Of a DNA stretch of 64,000 nucleotides, positions 11,015 to 22,310 are shown one piece after another. The notes beneath the pieces are model-generated. The model made no database searches, was not told the DNA's origin, and worked only from the letters and a program-made list of their open reading frames with translations. Position numbers and translations under genes: made by a program. Each line of letters starts with the position of its first letter. Position 1 is the first letter of the stretch. Source of the stretch: Orobanche coerulescens. Lineage: Eukaryota > Streptophyta > Magnoliopsida > Lamiales > Orobanchaceae. Location of the stretch: NCBI GenBank assembly GCA_033398695.1, contig CM065812.1, positions 141,118,858-141,182,857 of the forward strand, written 5' to 3'.

Positions 11015-12854
11015 AAAAATAATAACAACGCCTACATAGTCCTCGGGGCCATATCAATCGCACGCCCAAGTCCTCACACTTGACGTATCAAATCACAATC
11101 AAGATTTTACCCAGATCATCACAAAATCTCAGGTACAGCACCAAAAGAAAATAAAATCACATCAAACCATCTCAAATCTCAAGATTGTCAAGTATTATCA
11201 TTACAAGATATGTAACACCCCAAACTAGGCGGATATTACAGTGTTGTGGACCCCCAACTAGGACCCACCAAGCGAATGAAAATTAATGAATTACATAATA
11301 TAATTGTAGTACCGAACCACAATATATCATCAATCACTCCGATGAGGAGTTTTATTACAACACACCCAAGATAATAACCGAATACAAGTATATTTTATAT
11401 GGAGATAAAATATACATCACTAAATGAAATGAATATCCAAACGGAAATCTGCAGCGGAATAAAATGAAGAAAACATGAATGAATGAAAAGGACTGGGGGC
11501 CCCTACTAGTATCATTGGGACTCCTCACTGTCAACGTTCTCTTACCGTGCCTTAGCCTTGCCATGACCTGAAAACAACATCCCCCAACGGGGTCAGTTAC
11601 ACAGAACAACAATCCTCAAGAGTTGAATAAACACAATCATGATATATCTCAATTATGAAATGACGCTGAAGAGAGGCATCATAGTACGCCCGTAATGGTA
11701 GGTGCAAGTGCACAAGACGAGTGTCCGTACACACCCGTCCTTGTACCTAATTAGTCTCACGGAGGTACGTTACCGTGTGCACAGTCCAATGTGTCGGTTA
11801 ACCCAACATATGACCATCACGTGCCCGACTAAAAATTCCACACATCCCCACCCAGACATGTAATACGAACCCAGAAGGTCATATGGGCAATAAACAACCA
11901 TGAAGAATAATAATGAATAATAATCCGACAAAGTCAAGAATGACTCACCGAGGTGAAATGATAGTGAAATGAATGATAGCTCAATGAAATGATTGGAACC
12001 GTCGTTCCTCATGAATGAAGTGATTAATTGACAATTACAAGTCTCAATACGGTTAATACATTATGAATGAATTATGATTATGAATGAACAACAACAAAAG
12101 GAATGAAAATCCTTTTAACTGAGTAAGAATTAACTTACTCAACACCGGTGAAGAATGTTCTTCCTTGAACAACGTCCAAAAAAAAGGATGTCGGTCACTC
12201 GAACAACCTTGAATGAGAATTACAAACAATGCTCAATATACATACCAAACACGAATATAACCGACTCACACGTCGATACAACAATATCCAAACTCATTGA
12301 GGCATTCTAACGAATACTTTGCAAACACACATCCTTTGATAATATCCAAACCCGAATATATCAAAACCAATTCTAAAATGAATAGTTCAAACCAACGAAA
12401 CAACTTCAATGATATCAATAATCCCGTGGGAATCCACGATTAAAGTTAACGACAACATCTAATCGAAAACCCCCAATTATCAAAGTCAACTCTAATGTGT
12501 TCTTGAATCAAACCCCCCAACAATACATGAAATCCGAAATATACACCGAATAATCCATAGGAATACGTGTATTCAAGGTAGATAACCCATATCTAACATA
12601 TTCCAACAACAATCCAAGCTTCCACGAAGAAATCGGAAGGAAAACCCAAAAAATCCAAAATTCTAGATCCAAGATATTATTACCTTGATTTGATGTGATG
12701 GGGATGATGAAATGATGATTAATCAAAATGATAAGCTTGAAGATGATGATTTGTGGATTCAGCTCAAAGGAAACTCTCCAAATCGCTCGAAATCGCCCAA
12801 AATCGCTCAGAACGAAGTGAGAAATGAAAATGATGAAGCTGGGGGCTGAGTGTC

Positions 12855-12864
12855 CTATTTATAC
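12855..12864 (-). promoter_or_regulatory. TATA box of element C 3' LTR
   Basis: Minus-strand GTATAAATAG followed by GACA. The same TATAAATAGGACA core is at 62145-62155 in G, and at 19777-19786 in the partner LTR. It lies 10 bp downstream of the first palindrome of the array. Confidence 0.75.
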
Positions 12865-12874
12865 TGTTCCAGTT

Positions 12875-13393
12875 TAGCGCACGCTATGACCTGATATGTA
12901 GCATGCGCTAACTGGTTACCCTGACAGTACAGTGCCTACTGACTGTCTCGTTAGCATGCGTTAACCCCACAATGTTAGCGTGCGCTAACAGAATGTCTGA
13001 CGCCTAGTACTGAAGTCCAGAACCTCCTGTTCTTTGGTCTACTCGCGATAGCGTGCGCTACACTCAAAATTTAACGTGCGCTACCGCACCACTAGCGTAC
13101 GCTAATATCCATTCATAGCGTACGCTATGAATTATTCCAAATCGGTCCAGTAGCCACTGGACTTTGCCTGATCGACCTTAGCGCCGCTACACCGACTGCA
13201 TAGCGTGCGCTACTCTGACCTACTAGCACGCGCTACTTACCATTCGTAGCGTGCGCTACTTACAACCCAACTGCAGTCCAGTACCTTCTGGACAGCCTGC
13301 TTGAAACATACTAGCGTGTGCTAGTGTTGAGAGGTAGTGTATGCTACCTGAACTCAATTAGCGCGCGCTAGAGAGAGTTCATAGAGTGCGCTA
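12875..13393. promoter_or_regulatory. Array of ~16 near-palindromes TAGCGYRCGCTA upstream of the TATA box (element C 3' LTR)
   Basis: 12-bp sites at 12875, 12899, 12952, 12976, 13049, 13072, 13093, 13116, 13201, 13224, 13247, 13312, 13335, 13359 and 13382, plus one shortened copy near 13179. Spacing is irregular, 21-65 bp. The core is AGCG-NN-CGCT, with NN being CG, TG, CA or TA. These are exactly the products of deamination of a methylated central CpG, so the ancestral site may have been TAGCGCGCGCTA. Sequence between sites is unrelated, so these are dispersed sites and not a simple tandem repeat. The bound factor is unknown. Confidence 0.8.
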
Positions 13394-13625
13394 CTCCTCA
13401 CACACAGCCCACTATGAAAATGACAATGATGATAAACAAGGCACGATTCTCCAACCAGATTGATGATGAATGACGATTGATACACGATACAATTTCTCTG
13501 AACAGTGAGTACAATGATTGAATATGAGTGACAAATGATCATTAATGAGTGAAGATTACTGAGTGACAATTACAGAATGATAAATACTGAATGATAATGA
13601 CTGAATTACAACTGGGTATTTCATA

Positions 13626-13641
13626 CACCCCCCCTTAAAAG
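13626..13641 (-). other. Polypurine tract, element C
   Basis: Minus-strand CTTTTAAGGGGGGGTG next to the 3' LTR. The ~50 bp before it (TTAGTTTCGGGGATGA-like) closely match the PPT-proximal stretch of family A. Confidence 0.85.
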
Positions 13642-13733
13642 AGTTTCATCCCCGAAACTAACGGTCAAACAACTCAGGATAAGTCTCCCGCATGCTATCC
13701 TCGGTTTCCCAAGTAGCCTCTTCGACTCCATGT

Positions 13734-15038
13734 CTAGACCACTGAATTTTCACCAAAGGAAATCATCTTGTTCCTCAACTGTTTGATTTGCCGCTCTAAG
13801 ACTCGTATGGGATGCTCCTCATATGAATGTTCATCCGCGATCTCGATTTCGTCGAACTGAAGTATGTGACTCGGGTCGGCAACATACTTCCACAACTGAG
13901 AGACGTGAAACACATTATGAATTTCGCTCAACGCCGGAGGCAAGGCCAATCGATAATCTAACTCGCCTACTCGATCCAAAATCTCAAACGGTCCAATGAA
14001 TCTCGGACTCAACTTTCCCCTCTTCCCAAAACAGAAGATACCTCGACTCGGGGACACCTTGACCAAAACATGGTCACCTGTCTCGAAATCTAATGGTCGA
14101 CAACGATTATCTTCATAAGATTTATGCCGACTCTGAGCGGTCAACAAACGACTTCTGACCAAAGCTACCTTCTCACGGGAGGCTATAAGCATATTGGGCT
14201 TGGTGCCGATTAATTATGATAAGTCATCCCAACACAAGGGAGATCGACAATGACGACCGTACAAGGCCTCGTAAGGTGCCATTTTAATCGAACTATTATT
14301 GTACGTGAACTCGATCAATGGTAGTTGGGCTTCCCAATCATCTTTCCAATCGAGAACACATGCCCTCAACATGTCCTCCAAAGTCTGAATAGTCCTCTCT
14401 GATTGTCCGTCGGACTGAGGATGAAAAGCTGTACTGAGACTAAGCTGAGTTCCCATAGCACGATGAACTGATTTCCAAAAATGAGACACGAACCGTCCGT
14501 CACGATCGGAAATGATACTTTTAGGAGTACCGTGCAGTCTCACTATCTCTTTGATGAACAACTGGGCAAGTCTCTCGGGACCCCACGTATTCTTAATCTC
14601 AATAAAATGATCTGATTTAGTTAGGCAATCCACAATTACCCAGATTGTATTCAGGCCACGACGACTCGTCGGCAAACTCGTGATGAAGTCCATAGAAATT
14701 TCCTCCCATTTCCATTCTGGAATAGGGAGCGGTTTCAGCATACCCGCCGGTCGCTGATGTTCTATCTTAACTTGCTGACAGGTTAAGCATCTTGAAACAA
14801 ATTCCGCGACTCCTCGCTTCATATTACTCCACCAGTAATTTTGTCTCAAGTCCTTGTACATCTTGCTAGACCCCGGATAAATGGAATAGGGGGTAGCATG
14901 AGCTTCTTTCAAAATCGAGTTTTTCAACTCGTCATTCGCCGGTATGCACAACCGATTCTTAAATCGCAAAAGTCCATCCTCGTGGACCACAAATCCAGGG
15001 GCTTTCCCATGAGTCACATCATCTCGAATGCGCAACAA
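13734..15038 (-). pseudogene. int: Element C integrase with C-terminal chromodomain-like tail (disrupted)
   Basis: Integrase inserts the cDNA into nuclear DNA. In 14214-15038: an HHCC zinc finger (HATPYSIYPGSSKMY, CLTCQQ), then the DDE core with Asp in SMDFI, Asp in SDRDGRF and Glu in QSERTIQ, then the NNS..MAPYEALYG segment. After a short break near 14193-14213 the same frame continues (13734-14192) with the GPFEILDRVG module, HNVFHVSQLWKYV and the chromodomain-type tail (HPIRVLERQIKQLRNK), which is thought to guide insertion to particular chromatin. The tail shifts frame near 13745, then YPELF and a stop follow just before the PPT. The catalytic residues are all present, and breaks are few. 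Confidence 0.9.
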
Positions 15039-15203
15039 AACTGGGTCCGAAGCCTGATTCTCTCTGATCGTCTCCTCAAGTGACGATGAAATCTCTAACG
15101 TACAAAGTTGACCTTGTACTCGCTGTAACCAGACCTCGATCTCGGGTCTCAGAAATTCCTACTGAAGTTCCTTCTGAACTGTTAATCGAGCAAGCATCTG
15201 CTC

Positions 15204-16195
15204 CTAAACGGACTTACGACTCAAGGCGTCGGCGACAACGTTCGCCTTGCCCGGGTGGTAAAGTATCTCAGTATCATAGTCTTTGATCAGTTCCAACCAC
15301 CGTCTCTGTCGCATATTTAACTCCTTCTGAGTAAATATATACTTTAAACTCTTATGATCGGTGAATATCTGACCGGTAACGACATAAAGATAATGAAGCC
15401 AAATCTTCAATGCGAATACCATGGCTGCTAGCTCCAGGTCGTGGGTCGGATAATTAACCTCGTAATGTCTCAACGGTCGTGAAGCATAAGAAATAACTTT
15501 CCCGTTCTGCATTAGTACACATCTGAGACCCTGCCCGGACGCATCACTATAAACCACAAATCCTTCCGTCCCTTGCGGTAAAGAAAGGATAGGTGCTGAA
15601 ATTAACCGGCTTTTGAGTTCCTCAAACTCTGTTGACACGCGTCGGACCCCATGTATTTCTTATCTTTCCTCAAAAGGTTCGTCATGGGTTGTACAATTTT
15701 AGAAAATCCTTCAACAAATCGCCGATAATAGCCAGCTAATCCATGGAAACTTCGAAATTCCTTAACATTATTCGGAGGTTGCCAATCTCGGATAGCCTTC
15801 GTCTTCTGAGGGTCGACACGAACTCCGTCTGATGAAATTACATGTCCGAGAAACGTCACTTTGGACATCTAGAACTCACATTTGGGAAAACTTTCCATAA
15901 AGTTGCTCTCGTCTCAACACGTCGTGAACTTGATGAAGGTGAAATTCATGCTCCTCTCGGTCACGAGAATAAATCAAAACGTCATCAATGAAGACAACCA
16001 CGAACTTATCCAAATAACCGATGAAAACTCGATTCAATAATTCCATGAATACCGCAGGTCCATTAGTTAACCAAAACAGCATTACAACAACTCATAATGA
16101 CCATAGCGTGTTCGAAACGCTGATCTAGCGATATCCGACTCTCTAATTCGCAACTGATGATACCCAGATCTTAAACCGATCTTTGAAAATATGGA
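15204..16195 (-). pseudogene. rt-rnh: Element C reverse transcriptase (C-terminal part) and RNase H
   Basis: Copies element RNA to DNA and degrades the template. From 16195 down: [26 protein letters not shown] (a frameshift near 16085), [14 protein letters not shown], the catalytic FIDDVLIYS box (15960-15985), [12 protein letters not shown].. VDP in another frame (15602-15868), then RNase H with Asp in YSDASGQG, Glu in DLELAAM, Asp in FTDHKSL and the closing NVVADALSR. The part of RT N-terminal to SIFSKI is missing from the sequence upstream. 15039-15203 is the decayed RNase H-to-integrase linker. Confidence 0.9.
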
Positions 16196-16202
16196 AGCTC
16201 CT

Positions 16203-16620
16203 TGAAACTGACCCAACACGTCACTTCAAAAGTGCGAAAAAGAATCCTCCTGGGAATATTACACGCCGTAAACCCTTCTCACAAGGATTTACCAAGCTAA
16301 ACACAATTTTCCACGTCCTTTCAAAAATGCCAAAAAGACCGATGATGGTAACATTTTTCAAATACAAAAAAAAATTCCATTTTCCAAATACCAAATACCG
16401 TCATAATAATATCGTTTAAACGTTCAAGGCCAAATGCCAAAACTCAGTTTAGGGAATTGGTTTTACGAAGTAAGAACTCAGTTTGCAAAGTATCGAAAGC
16501 CATTTCAAAACGGATAAGAATACTGTTTGAGATATACTGTTTACAAATATAAACAATCAAATCCACGATTTCCCAATATACGCCATTTTAAAATACACAA
16601 TCGGCCCCATCGTCTGAAAT
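16203..16620. other. Unrecognised segment where the RT N-terminus should be (element C)
   Basis: About 420 bp of A-rich sequence between protease and the RT palm, with no reading frame resembling RT fingers in any frame, although both flanks are clearly chromoviral. It looks replaced or scrambled and not merely mutated. It holds short repeated words (ccaaata, aaaatgcc) and no other gene. Confidence 0.55.
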
Positions 16621-16910
16621 GATCGTGGCCATACTCTCACGGACAATAAATATGGCATGACGACGATCCATTCAATCAATACCCAAGATGACGTCGTATC
16701 TCGGTAAATCTTCCACGATTAGGCCTGCCAGCCATACACGGCCATGATGTTGAATCATAAAATACTTAATCTCACGATCTCCGATAATTCTTCTACCGTC
16801 AGGTGGACCAATGATATAAGGTTCACAATTAATAGGATTATCCAAGTGAAGTCTATTCAAGCATGATTCGTAAATGAATCAATGTGATGCTCCAGTATCA
16901 AAAGGTTACA
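16621..16910 (-). pseudogene. pr: Element C aspartic protease
   Basis: Cuts the Gag-Pol polyprotein. Minus strand shows the active-site PFDTGASH (about 16878-16902) followed by a TGA, then LDNPINCEPYIIGP (66 bp further), DVILGID and DRRHAIF, the normal order of a chromovirus protease ending at the ILGMDW-type box. At least two stops interrupt it. It lies between gag and the damaged RT. Confidence 0.75.
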
Positions 16911-16973
16911 CACAGGTTGAGATAGAATTTCGAGGGTACCTGAGGTCATTCGGGCCTCCGGATCGTTGCTCCT

Positions 16974-17632
16974 CTACATCTCGTAAATTCGGGGCTTACC
17001 GGCCCCCAAACCGGATGCTCCTGACGGATAAATATGAGTTCCGCCTTTATTCACCTCTGTCGTTTTAAACGACGCTGGCTGAGCAGTTTGATTTTGAATC
17101 GCTGATTGTTTCGGGGCCTGAGATGCTGCCAGAGTCGGCTTGGAGTCCCTTCGGCAAAAATAGGCCTTATGCTCAACAATCCCGCAGTTATGGCATGTGA
17201 TAGACGGTTTCAGACACTTAGTGCTGTAATGACCCGGTGCTCCACAGTTGAAACAGGTGATGGCTGATCTAGCCGCTCGGGACTCAGAAAAGTTAGGACT
17301 CGTACGAGGCTTCTTGAAGGTTGCCTGGCCGCTTTTGGGCTGATTACGCTTCTTCGATTTCTTGCCAGAAGATGAAGTTTGTTGCCCAGCAACTTCCTTA
17401 GCCACAGGCTCATACGTGAGAGTTCTCTCGATTAATCTAGCCAGAGTGGTGCAATGATGATTAAGCAATGCATATGGGTCATCATGACCTGCATAAAAGT
17501 GAGTGGATCAACCCGAACATCTTCCGATCGAGCTGAGTCCTGGGTACGACTTCCCGACAGTGAGTGATTATTTCCAGGGTTTCGCCCTGCACCGCGGCCT
17601 CTCCCCCTGCGTCCCCTGACAGCTCTCTCCAT
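16974..17632 (-). pseudogene. gag: Element C gag lacking its capsid core
   Basis: Start ATG at 17630-17632 (context TTCAGTATGGA). N-terminus ERAVRGRRGRGRGAGRNPG, then a VDPLTFMQVMM segment, then an abrupt jump near 17465 to LARLIERTLTYEPVAKE and two zinc knuckles, CFNCGAPGHYSTKC and CHNCGIVEHKAYFC. The region joined at the jump normally holds the ~250-residue capsid core (the YYP/FK.....FE..Y block seen in family A gag), so an internal deletion removed it. Without it particles cannot be built from this copy. 17633-18116 is the untranslated leader. Confidence 0.85.
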
Positions 17633-18116
17633 ACTGAAGTAGGAAGGTCGCATGATAATCATAGATCTCGCATGAGTACCGCATTATGATTTACGTTATG
17701 AAATGATAATAATGAGCACACGCGCTCTAATACAATGATTACATGAATGATCAATGGAGGTGACATGATTATATGATGAAATTCTTGAAATGATTGTCTT
17801 GAACAAATTAACAAGATTAATGATATGATCCTCAAGATCAACAACTGAACAATGAAATGAACTGAGTGATTAATGAACTAACATGATCGACTTGATCAAA
17901 AATGAAAATGATGAAAGAGGATTGTTGACTCTTGAGTGATGAATGAGTCATTCTTATTGCCAGAAATTATACCATGGCGTCAGAATCTTATTGTTCTTTG
18001 CTCTGAGGGGCTCGACTCTTGCACAGGTCACACGTGACGCGAAAGTCCAATGATACTTGCCTGGTGAACGATGATTTCAAATGAGACATGACTCGGAAGG
18101 TAGTATTCAAAACCAC

Positions 18117-18128
18117 ACTCCGATACCA
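18117..18128 (-). other. Primer binding site, element C
   Basis: Minus-strand TGGTATCGGAGT, close to the initiator methionine tRNA complement, four bases from the 5' LTR edge at 18133. Confidence 0.85.
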
Positions 18129-18132
18129 ACTC

Positions 18133-20514
18133 TGTAACACCCCAAACTAGGAGGATATTACAGTGCCGTGGACCCCCGACTGGGACCCACCAGGCGAATC
18201 AAAATTAATGAATTAAATAATATAATTGTAGTACCGAACCACAATATATCATCAATCACTCCGATGAGGAGTTTTATTGCAACACACACAAGATAATAAC
18301 CGAATACAAGTATATTTTATATGGAGATAAAATATACATCACTGAATGAAATGAATATCCAAACGGAATTCTGCAGCGGAATAAAATGAAGAACACACGA
18401 TTGAATGAAATGGACTGGGGCCCCCTACTAGTATCACTGGGACTCCTCGCCGTCAACGTTCTCTTCCCGTGCCTTAGCCTTTCCATGACCGGAAAACAAC
18501 ATCCCCCAACGGGGTCAGTTACACAGAATAACAATCCTCAAGAGTTGAATAAACACAACCATGATATATCTCAATTATGAAATGACGCTGAAGAGAGGCA
18601 TCATAGTACGCCCGTAATGGTATGTGCAAGTGCACAAGACGAGTGTCCGGACACACCCGTCCTTGTACCTAATTAGTCTCACGGAGCTACGTTACCGTGT
18701 GCACAGTCCAATGTGTCGGTTAACCCAACATATGACCATCACGTGCCCGACTAAAAATTCCACACATCCCACCCGGCCATGCAATACGAACCCAGAAGGT
18801 CATATAGGCAAAAAACGACCATGAAGAATAATAATGAATAACAATCCGACAAAGTCAAGAATGACTCACCGAGGTGAAATGATAGTGAAATGAATGATAG
18901 CTCAATGAAATGATTGGAACCGTCGTTCCTCGTGAATGAAGTGATTAATTGACAATTACAAGTCTCAATATGGTTAATACATTATGAATGAATTATGATT
19001 ATGAATATGAACAACAACAAAAGGAATGAAAATCCTTTTAACCGAGTAAGAATTAACTTACTCAACACCGGTGAAGAATGTCCTTCCTCCAACAACGTCA
19101 AAAAAAAGGATGTCGGTCGCTCGAACAACCTTGAATGACAATTACCAACAATGCTCAATATACATATCAAACATGAATATAACCGACTCACACGTCGATA
19201 CAACAATATCCAAACTCATTGAGGCATTCTAACGAATACTTCGCAAACACACATCCTTTGATAATATCCAAACCCGAATATATCAAAACCAATTCCAAAA
19301 TGAATAGTTCAAACCAACGAAACAACTTCAATGGTATCAATAATCCCGTAGGAATCCACGATTCGAATTAACAACAACATCTAATCGAAAACCCCCAAAT
19401 ATCAAAGTCAACTCTAATGTGTTCTTGAGTCAAACCCCCTAACAATACACGAAATCCGAAATATACACTGAATAATCTGTAGGAATACGTGTATTCAAGG
19501 TAGATAACCCATATCTAACATATTCCAACAACAATCCAAGCTTACACGAAGAAATCGGAAGGAAAACCCAAAAATCCGAAATTCTAGATCCAAAACATTA
19601 TTACCTTGATTTGATGTGATGAGGATGATGAAATGATGATTAATCCGAATGATAAGCTTGAAGATGATGATTTGTGGATTCAACTCGAAGGAACCTCTCC
19701 AAATCGCCCGAAATCACCCAAAATCGCTCACAAACAAAGTGAGAAATGAAAATGATGAAGCTTGGGACTGACTATCCTATTTATACTGTTCCAGTTTAGC
19801 GCACGCTATGACCTGATATTTAGCGTGCGTAAACGGGTTATCTGACGATAAAGGTGCCTCGATCGCCTCGTTAGCGTGCGCTAATGTAATGTCCGACCCG
19901 ATCAAGTCCGTAACCTCTTGTTCTGCAGTTCGCCGCGATAGCGTGCGCTAGACTCAAAATTCAGCATGCGTTACCGCACCACTAGTGTACGCTAATACCC
20001 ATTCATAGCGTACGCTATGAATTATTTCAAATCGGTCCAGTACCCACTGGACTCTGCCTGATCGACCTTAGCGCGCGCTACACTGACTGCATAGCATGCG
20101 CTACTCCGACCTACTAGCGCGCGCTACTTACCATTCGTAGCGTGCGCTACTTACAACCCAACTATAGTCCAGTGCCTTCTGGACTGCCTGCTTGAAACAT
20201 ACTAGCGTGCGCTAGTGTTGAGAGGTAGCATGCGCTACCTGAACTCAATTAGTGCGCGCTAGAGAGAGTTCATAGCATGCGCTACTCCTCACACACAGCC
20301 CACTATGAAAATGACAATGATGATAAACACGGCACGATTCTCCAACCAGATTGATGATGAATGACGATTAATACACGATACAATTACTCGGAACGGTGAA
20401 TACAATGATTGAATATGAGTGACAAATGATCATTAATGAGTGAAGATTACTGAGTGACAATTACAGAATGATAAATACTGAATGATAATGACTGAATTAC
20501 AACCGGGTATTACA
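18133..20514 (-). repeat. Element C 5' LTR
   Basis: TGTAACACC...GGTATTACA. Contains the hairpin (18504-18514), the TATA box (19777-19786) and the palindrome array (19797-20284). About 31 bp shorter than its partner. Open frames here (18274-18534) are not called as genes. Confidence 0.95.
19797..20284. promoter_or_regulatory. Palindrome array upstream of TATA, element C 5' LTR
   Basis: Same ordered set of TAGCGYRCGCTA-like sites as 12875-13393, first site at 19797-19808 and last at 20273-20284. Several sites differ from the partner LTR by transitions (for example the last is TAGCATGCGCTA here, TAGAGTGCGCTA there), while the arrangement is kept. Confidence 0.8.
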
Positions 20515-20536
20515 AGATAGATCAACAACAAATGGT

Positions 20537-21838
20537 TCACAAACACAGTACAACAAAACAGATTAAGTATCTCACTGATCCGAGGAAGACCCAAATCTGA
20601 GATATCTGCTCCTCCTCGGTTGTCCTTACCTCTGGATCCCGAAACCCGATAAGACCCCTTGGATGAAGTACGGACTGGACTAACAAAATCTCTTGGTGCC
20701 CGTGGGATCCCTTGAGATCTACTGGTATTAGGACTCCTGCAGTATTTCTAGTGGTGTCCCTGCCTCCCACATGAACGACAAACAAAAGTTGGAACCGTAC
20801 ACCGAGTGCTAATGTGGAATCACAGTTAAAGAAAACAACAGTAGAACTCTTCGTCTCAGAGGAAGATGCTTTCACAGCACGAAGATGACTAGTAAACGAC
20901 CTCCTGGATGTTTGATCCTGATGTCCCTCTAAACGAATCGACATCCTAGTCCTATCACCAAAAGAAACTGAAGGGTTCTTCCGAGTAAACTCTTTGATCA
21001 AAAGCTCTGCTCCAAGAGCCTTCTCAATGAACTCACCAAGTGAATTATAATCATGGTTGAACAATTGCATCCTCAACCGCAGGTTTAGCCTCTTGCTAAA
21101 ATACTTGATCTTATCCACCTCACTATGGATAATAGACGAAGCAAACTGAAGAAGTCTATGAAACTTCTCGGTAATAACAACAACACCCTCGTCCTCGACG
21201 AATTCGGGGTTCAAAACCTCTGATAACTTGGCTTCACGAAGTGGATCCGAATAATACCTCTCCAACATGAGAGTCTTGAACTCGCCCCAAACACAATCTC
21301 GATCGGTGGGTTTCAAATAAAGCCACCAAGAATAAGCGCGTTTGCTCAAGTAGTAAGCCGCTACTATCACCTTACTGTCTTCCGAACACTGAACCATGTC
21401 GAAGAGTTTATCAAAATGTTCAATCCAATGAACAATGTCAGCTGGTTCCGACGAACCCTCAAAAGTAGGCGGCCTCTGAAGAGAGATAACACCAACAATC
21501 TAACTCACTCCCCCAGTCTGCCAATGAAACGGCACCTGGAATCACTGCTGCGGTGAACCACAAACCATCGAGGCCTGCATGGTCTCCACTATCTGTGTCA
21601 TCTGAGTCATCTGGGCTAACATGCCATTCATAAGCAAGATAGGGTCGATGTGTACACTCTTAGTCTGATTAGCTTCTCGAGCATGACGTCATGAAGGGGA
21701 ATCAGTCGCATAGGTAACAACACCAGCCAAAATTTGATCCATCTCGGCATACGCACGCGTATAAACATGAGGTTCTGGGTTCCGCCGAGTTCTGTAGCCT
21801 TTACACCCTCGGCCACATCCTCGGATTTCAATTTCCAT
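20537..21838 (-). pseudogene. gag: Family A gag, unit 2 (acidic tail deleted)
   Basis: Start ATG at 21836-21838, MEIEIRG as in unit 1. The capsid core is open over 286 codons from 21397: MVQCSEDSKVIVAAYYLSKR, FKTLMLERYYSDPLREAKL, then LLIKEFTRKNPS. The first zinc knuckle is disrupted and the second is frameshifted. Against unit 1 about 95 bp is missing near 20567, which removes the acidic tail and the normal stop. Two units upstream and downstream carry the same gene, so this is a third independent record of one ancestral gag. Confidence 0.85.
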
Positions 21839-22293
21839 ACTGAAAAAATAACATTCTATAATGATTGTAACGGCCAATCCAGAATGCTAAGTCAATAGCC
21901 AAACACGAGTATACATACTCAGTAGATAATTAATCGCATCAATCATGTTAATCATAGCCAATACAGAGCCCACATGCTCCAAAACAAATAATCATGAATC
22001 AATCATACCACAAATGTCACATACAGGTCCCAACAAAACATGCATAATCAATGACATAATGAATGTATAAACACAAAAGAGAATTGAGTCCTTACACAGG
22101 TCATACGAAGCTTCGAGGCCTCGCGATACTAGTATTCACTGACAACGACTCGATGAAAGAATGACTCATACAGTCGTCCAACTATCACGACTCACATAAC
22201 CCGACTGTCCAGATTGTCATAACCTCACAGCCCCACTACTACCGCGTCGGTAGAGCCACATAACTCATATATCAGGGTATCTCACAACCTATT

Positions 22294-22305
22294 GCTCTGA
22301 TACCA
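22294..22305 (-). other. Primer binding site, family A unit 2
   Basis: Minus-strand TGGTATCAGAGC, an exact match to the initiator methionine tRNA 3' end complement, five bases from the LTR edge at 22311. 21839-22293 is leader with no gene. Confidence 0.95.
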
Positions 22306-22310
22306 TCTTC

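Larger units (their letters stand above)
11211..13623 (-). repeat. Element C 3' LTR
   Basis: Starts TGTAACACCCCAAACTAGG at the TSD and ends GGGTATTTCA (TTACA in the partner). Contains the hairpin CCCC-AAC-GGGG (11582-11592), AT-rich U3, a TATA box and the palindrome array. The open frame at 11355-11612 recurs in the partner LTR (18274-18534), but its reading frame is not kept in G's homologous stretch, so I do not call it a gene. Confidence 0.95.
11211..20514 (-). mobile_element. Element C: Ty3/gypsy chromovirus (probably Tekay/Del clade), nested in family A unit 2
   Basis: 9,304 bp, flanked by the exact 5-bp target duplication AGATA (11206-11210 and 20515-20519). LTRs of 2,413 and 2,382 bp, a PBS at 18117-18128, a PPT at 13626-13641, and gag-PR-RT-RNaseH-INT-chromodomain in minus-strand order. 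Removing it rejoins the family A sequence (compare 5281-5300). Over the first ~400 bp the two LTRs differ at about 24 sites by hand count (about 6%). It is not autonomous now: the gag capsid core is deleted, the N-terminal part of RT is unrecognisable, and pol has several stops and frameshifts. Confidence 0.95.

Noticed and set aside
11355..11612. Short ORF with TDPVGG, recurring in 18274-18534 and at 1771-2049
   Set aside because: The conservation follows the hairpin and leader DNA, and the frame is stopped in G's equivalent. I treat it as nucleic acid conservation.
12875..13393. CRISPR-like array
   Set aside because: Units are 12-bp palindromes with irregular 9-53-bp spacers in a plant LTR; no repeat of CRISPR length and no cas genes.
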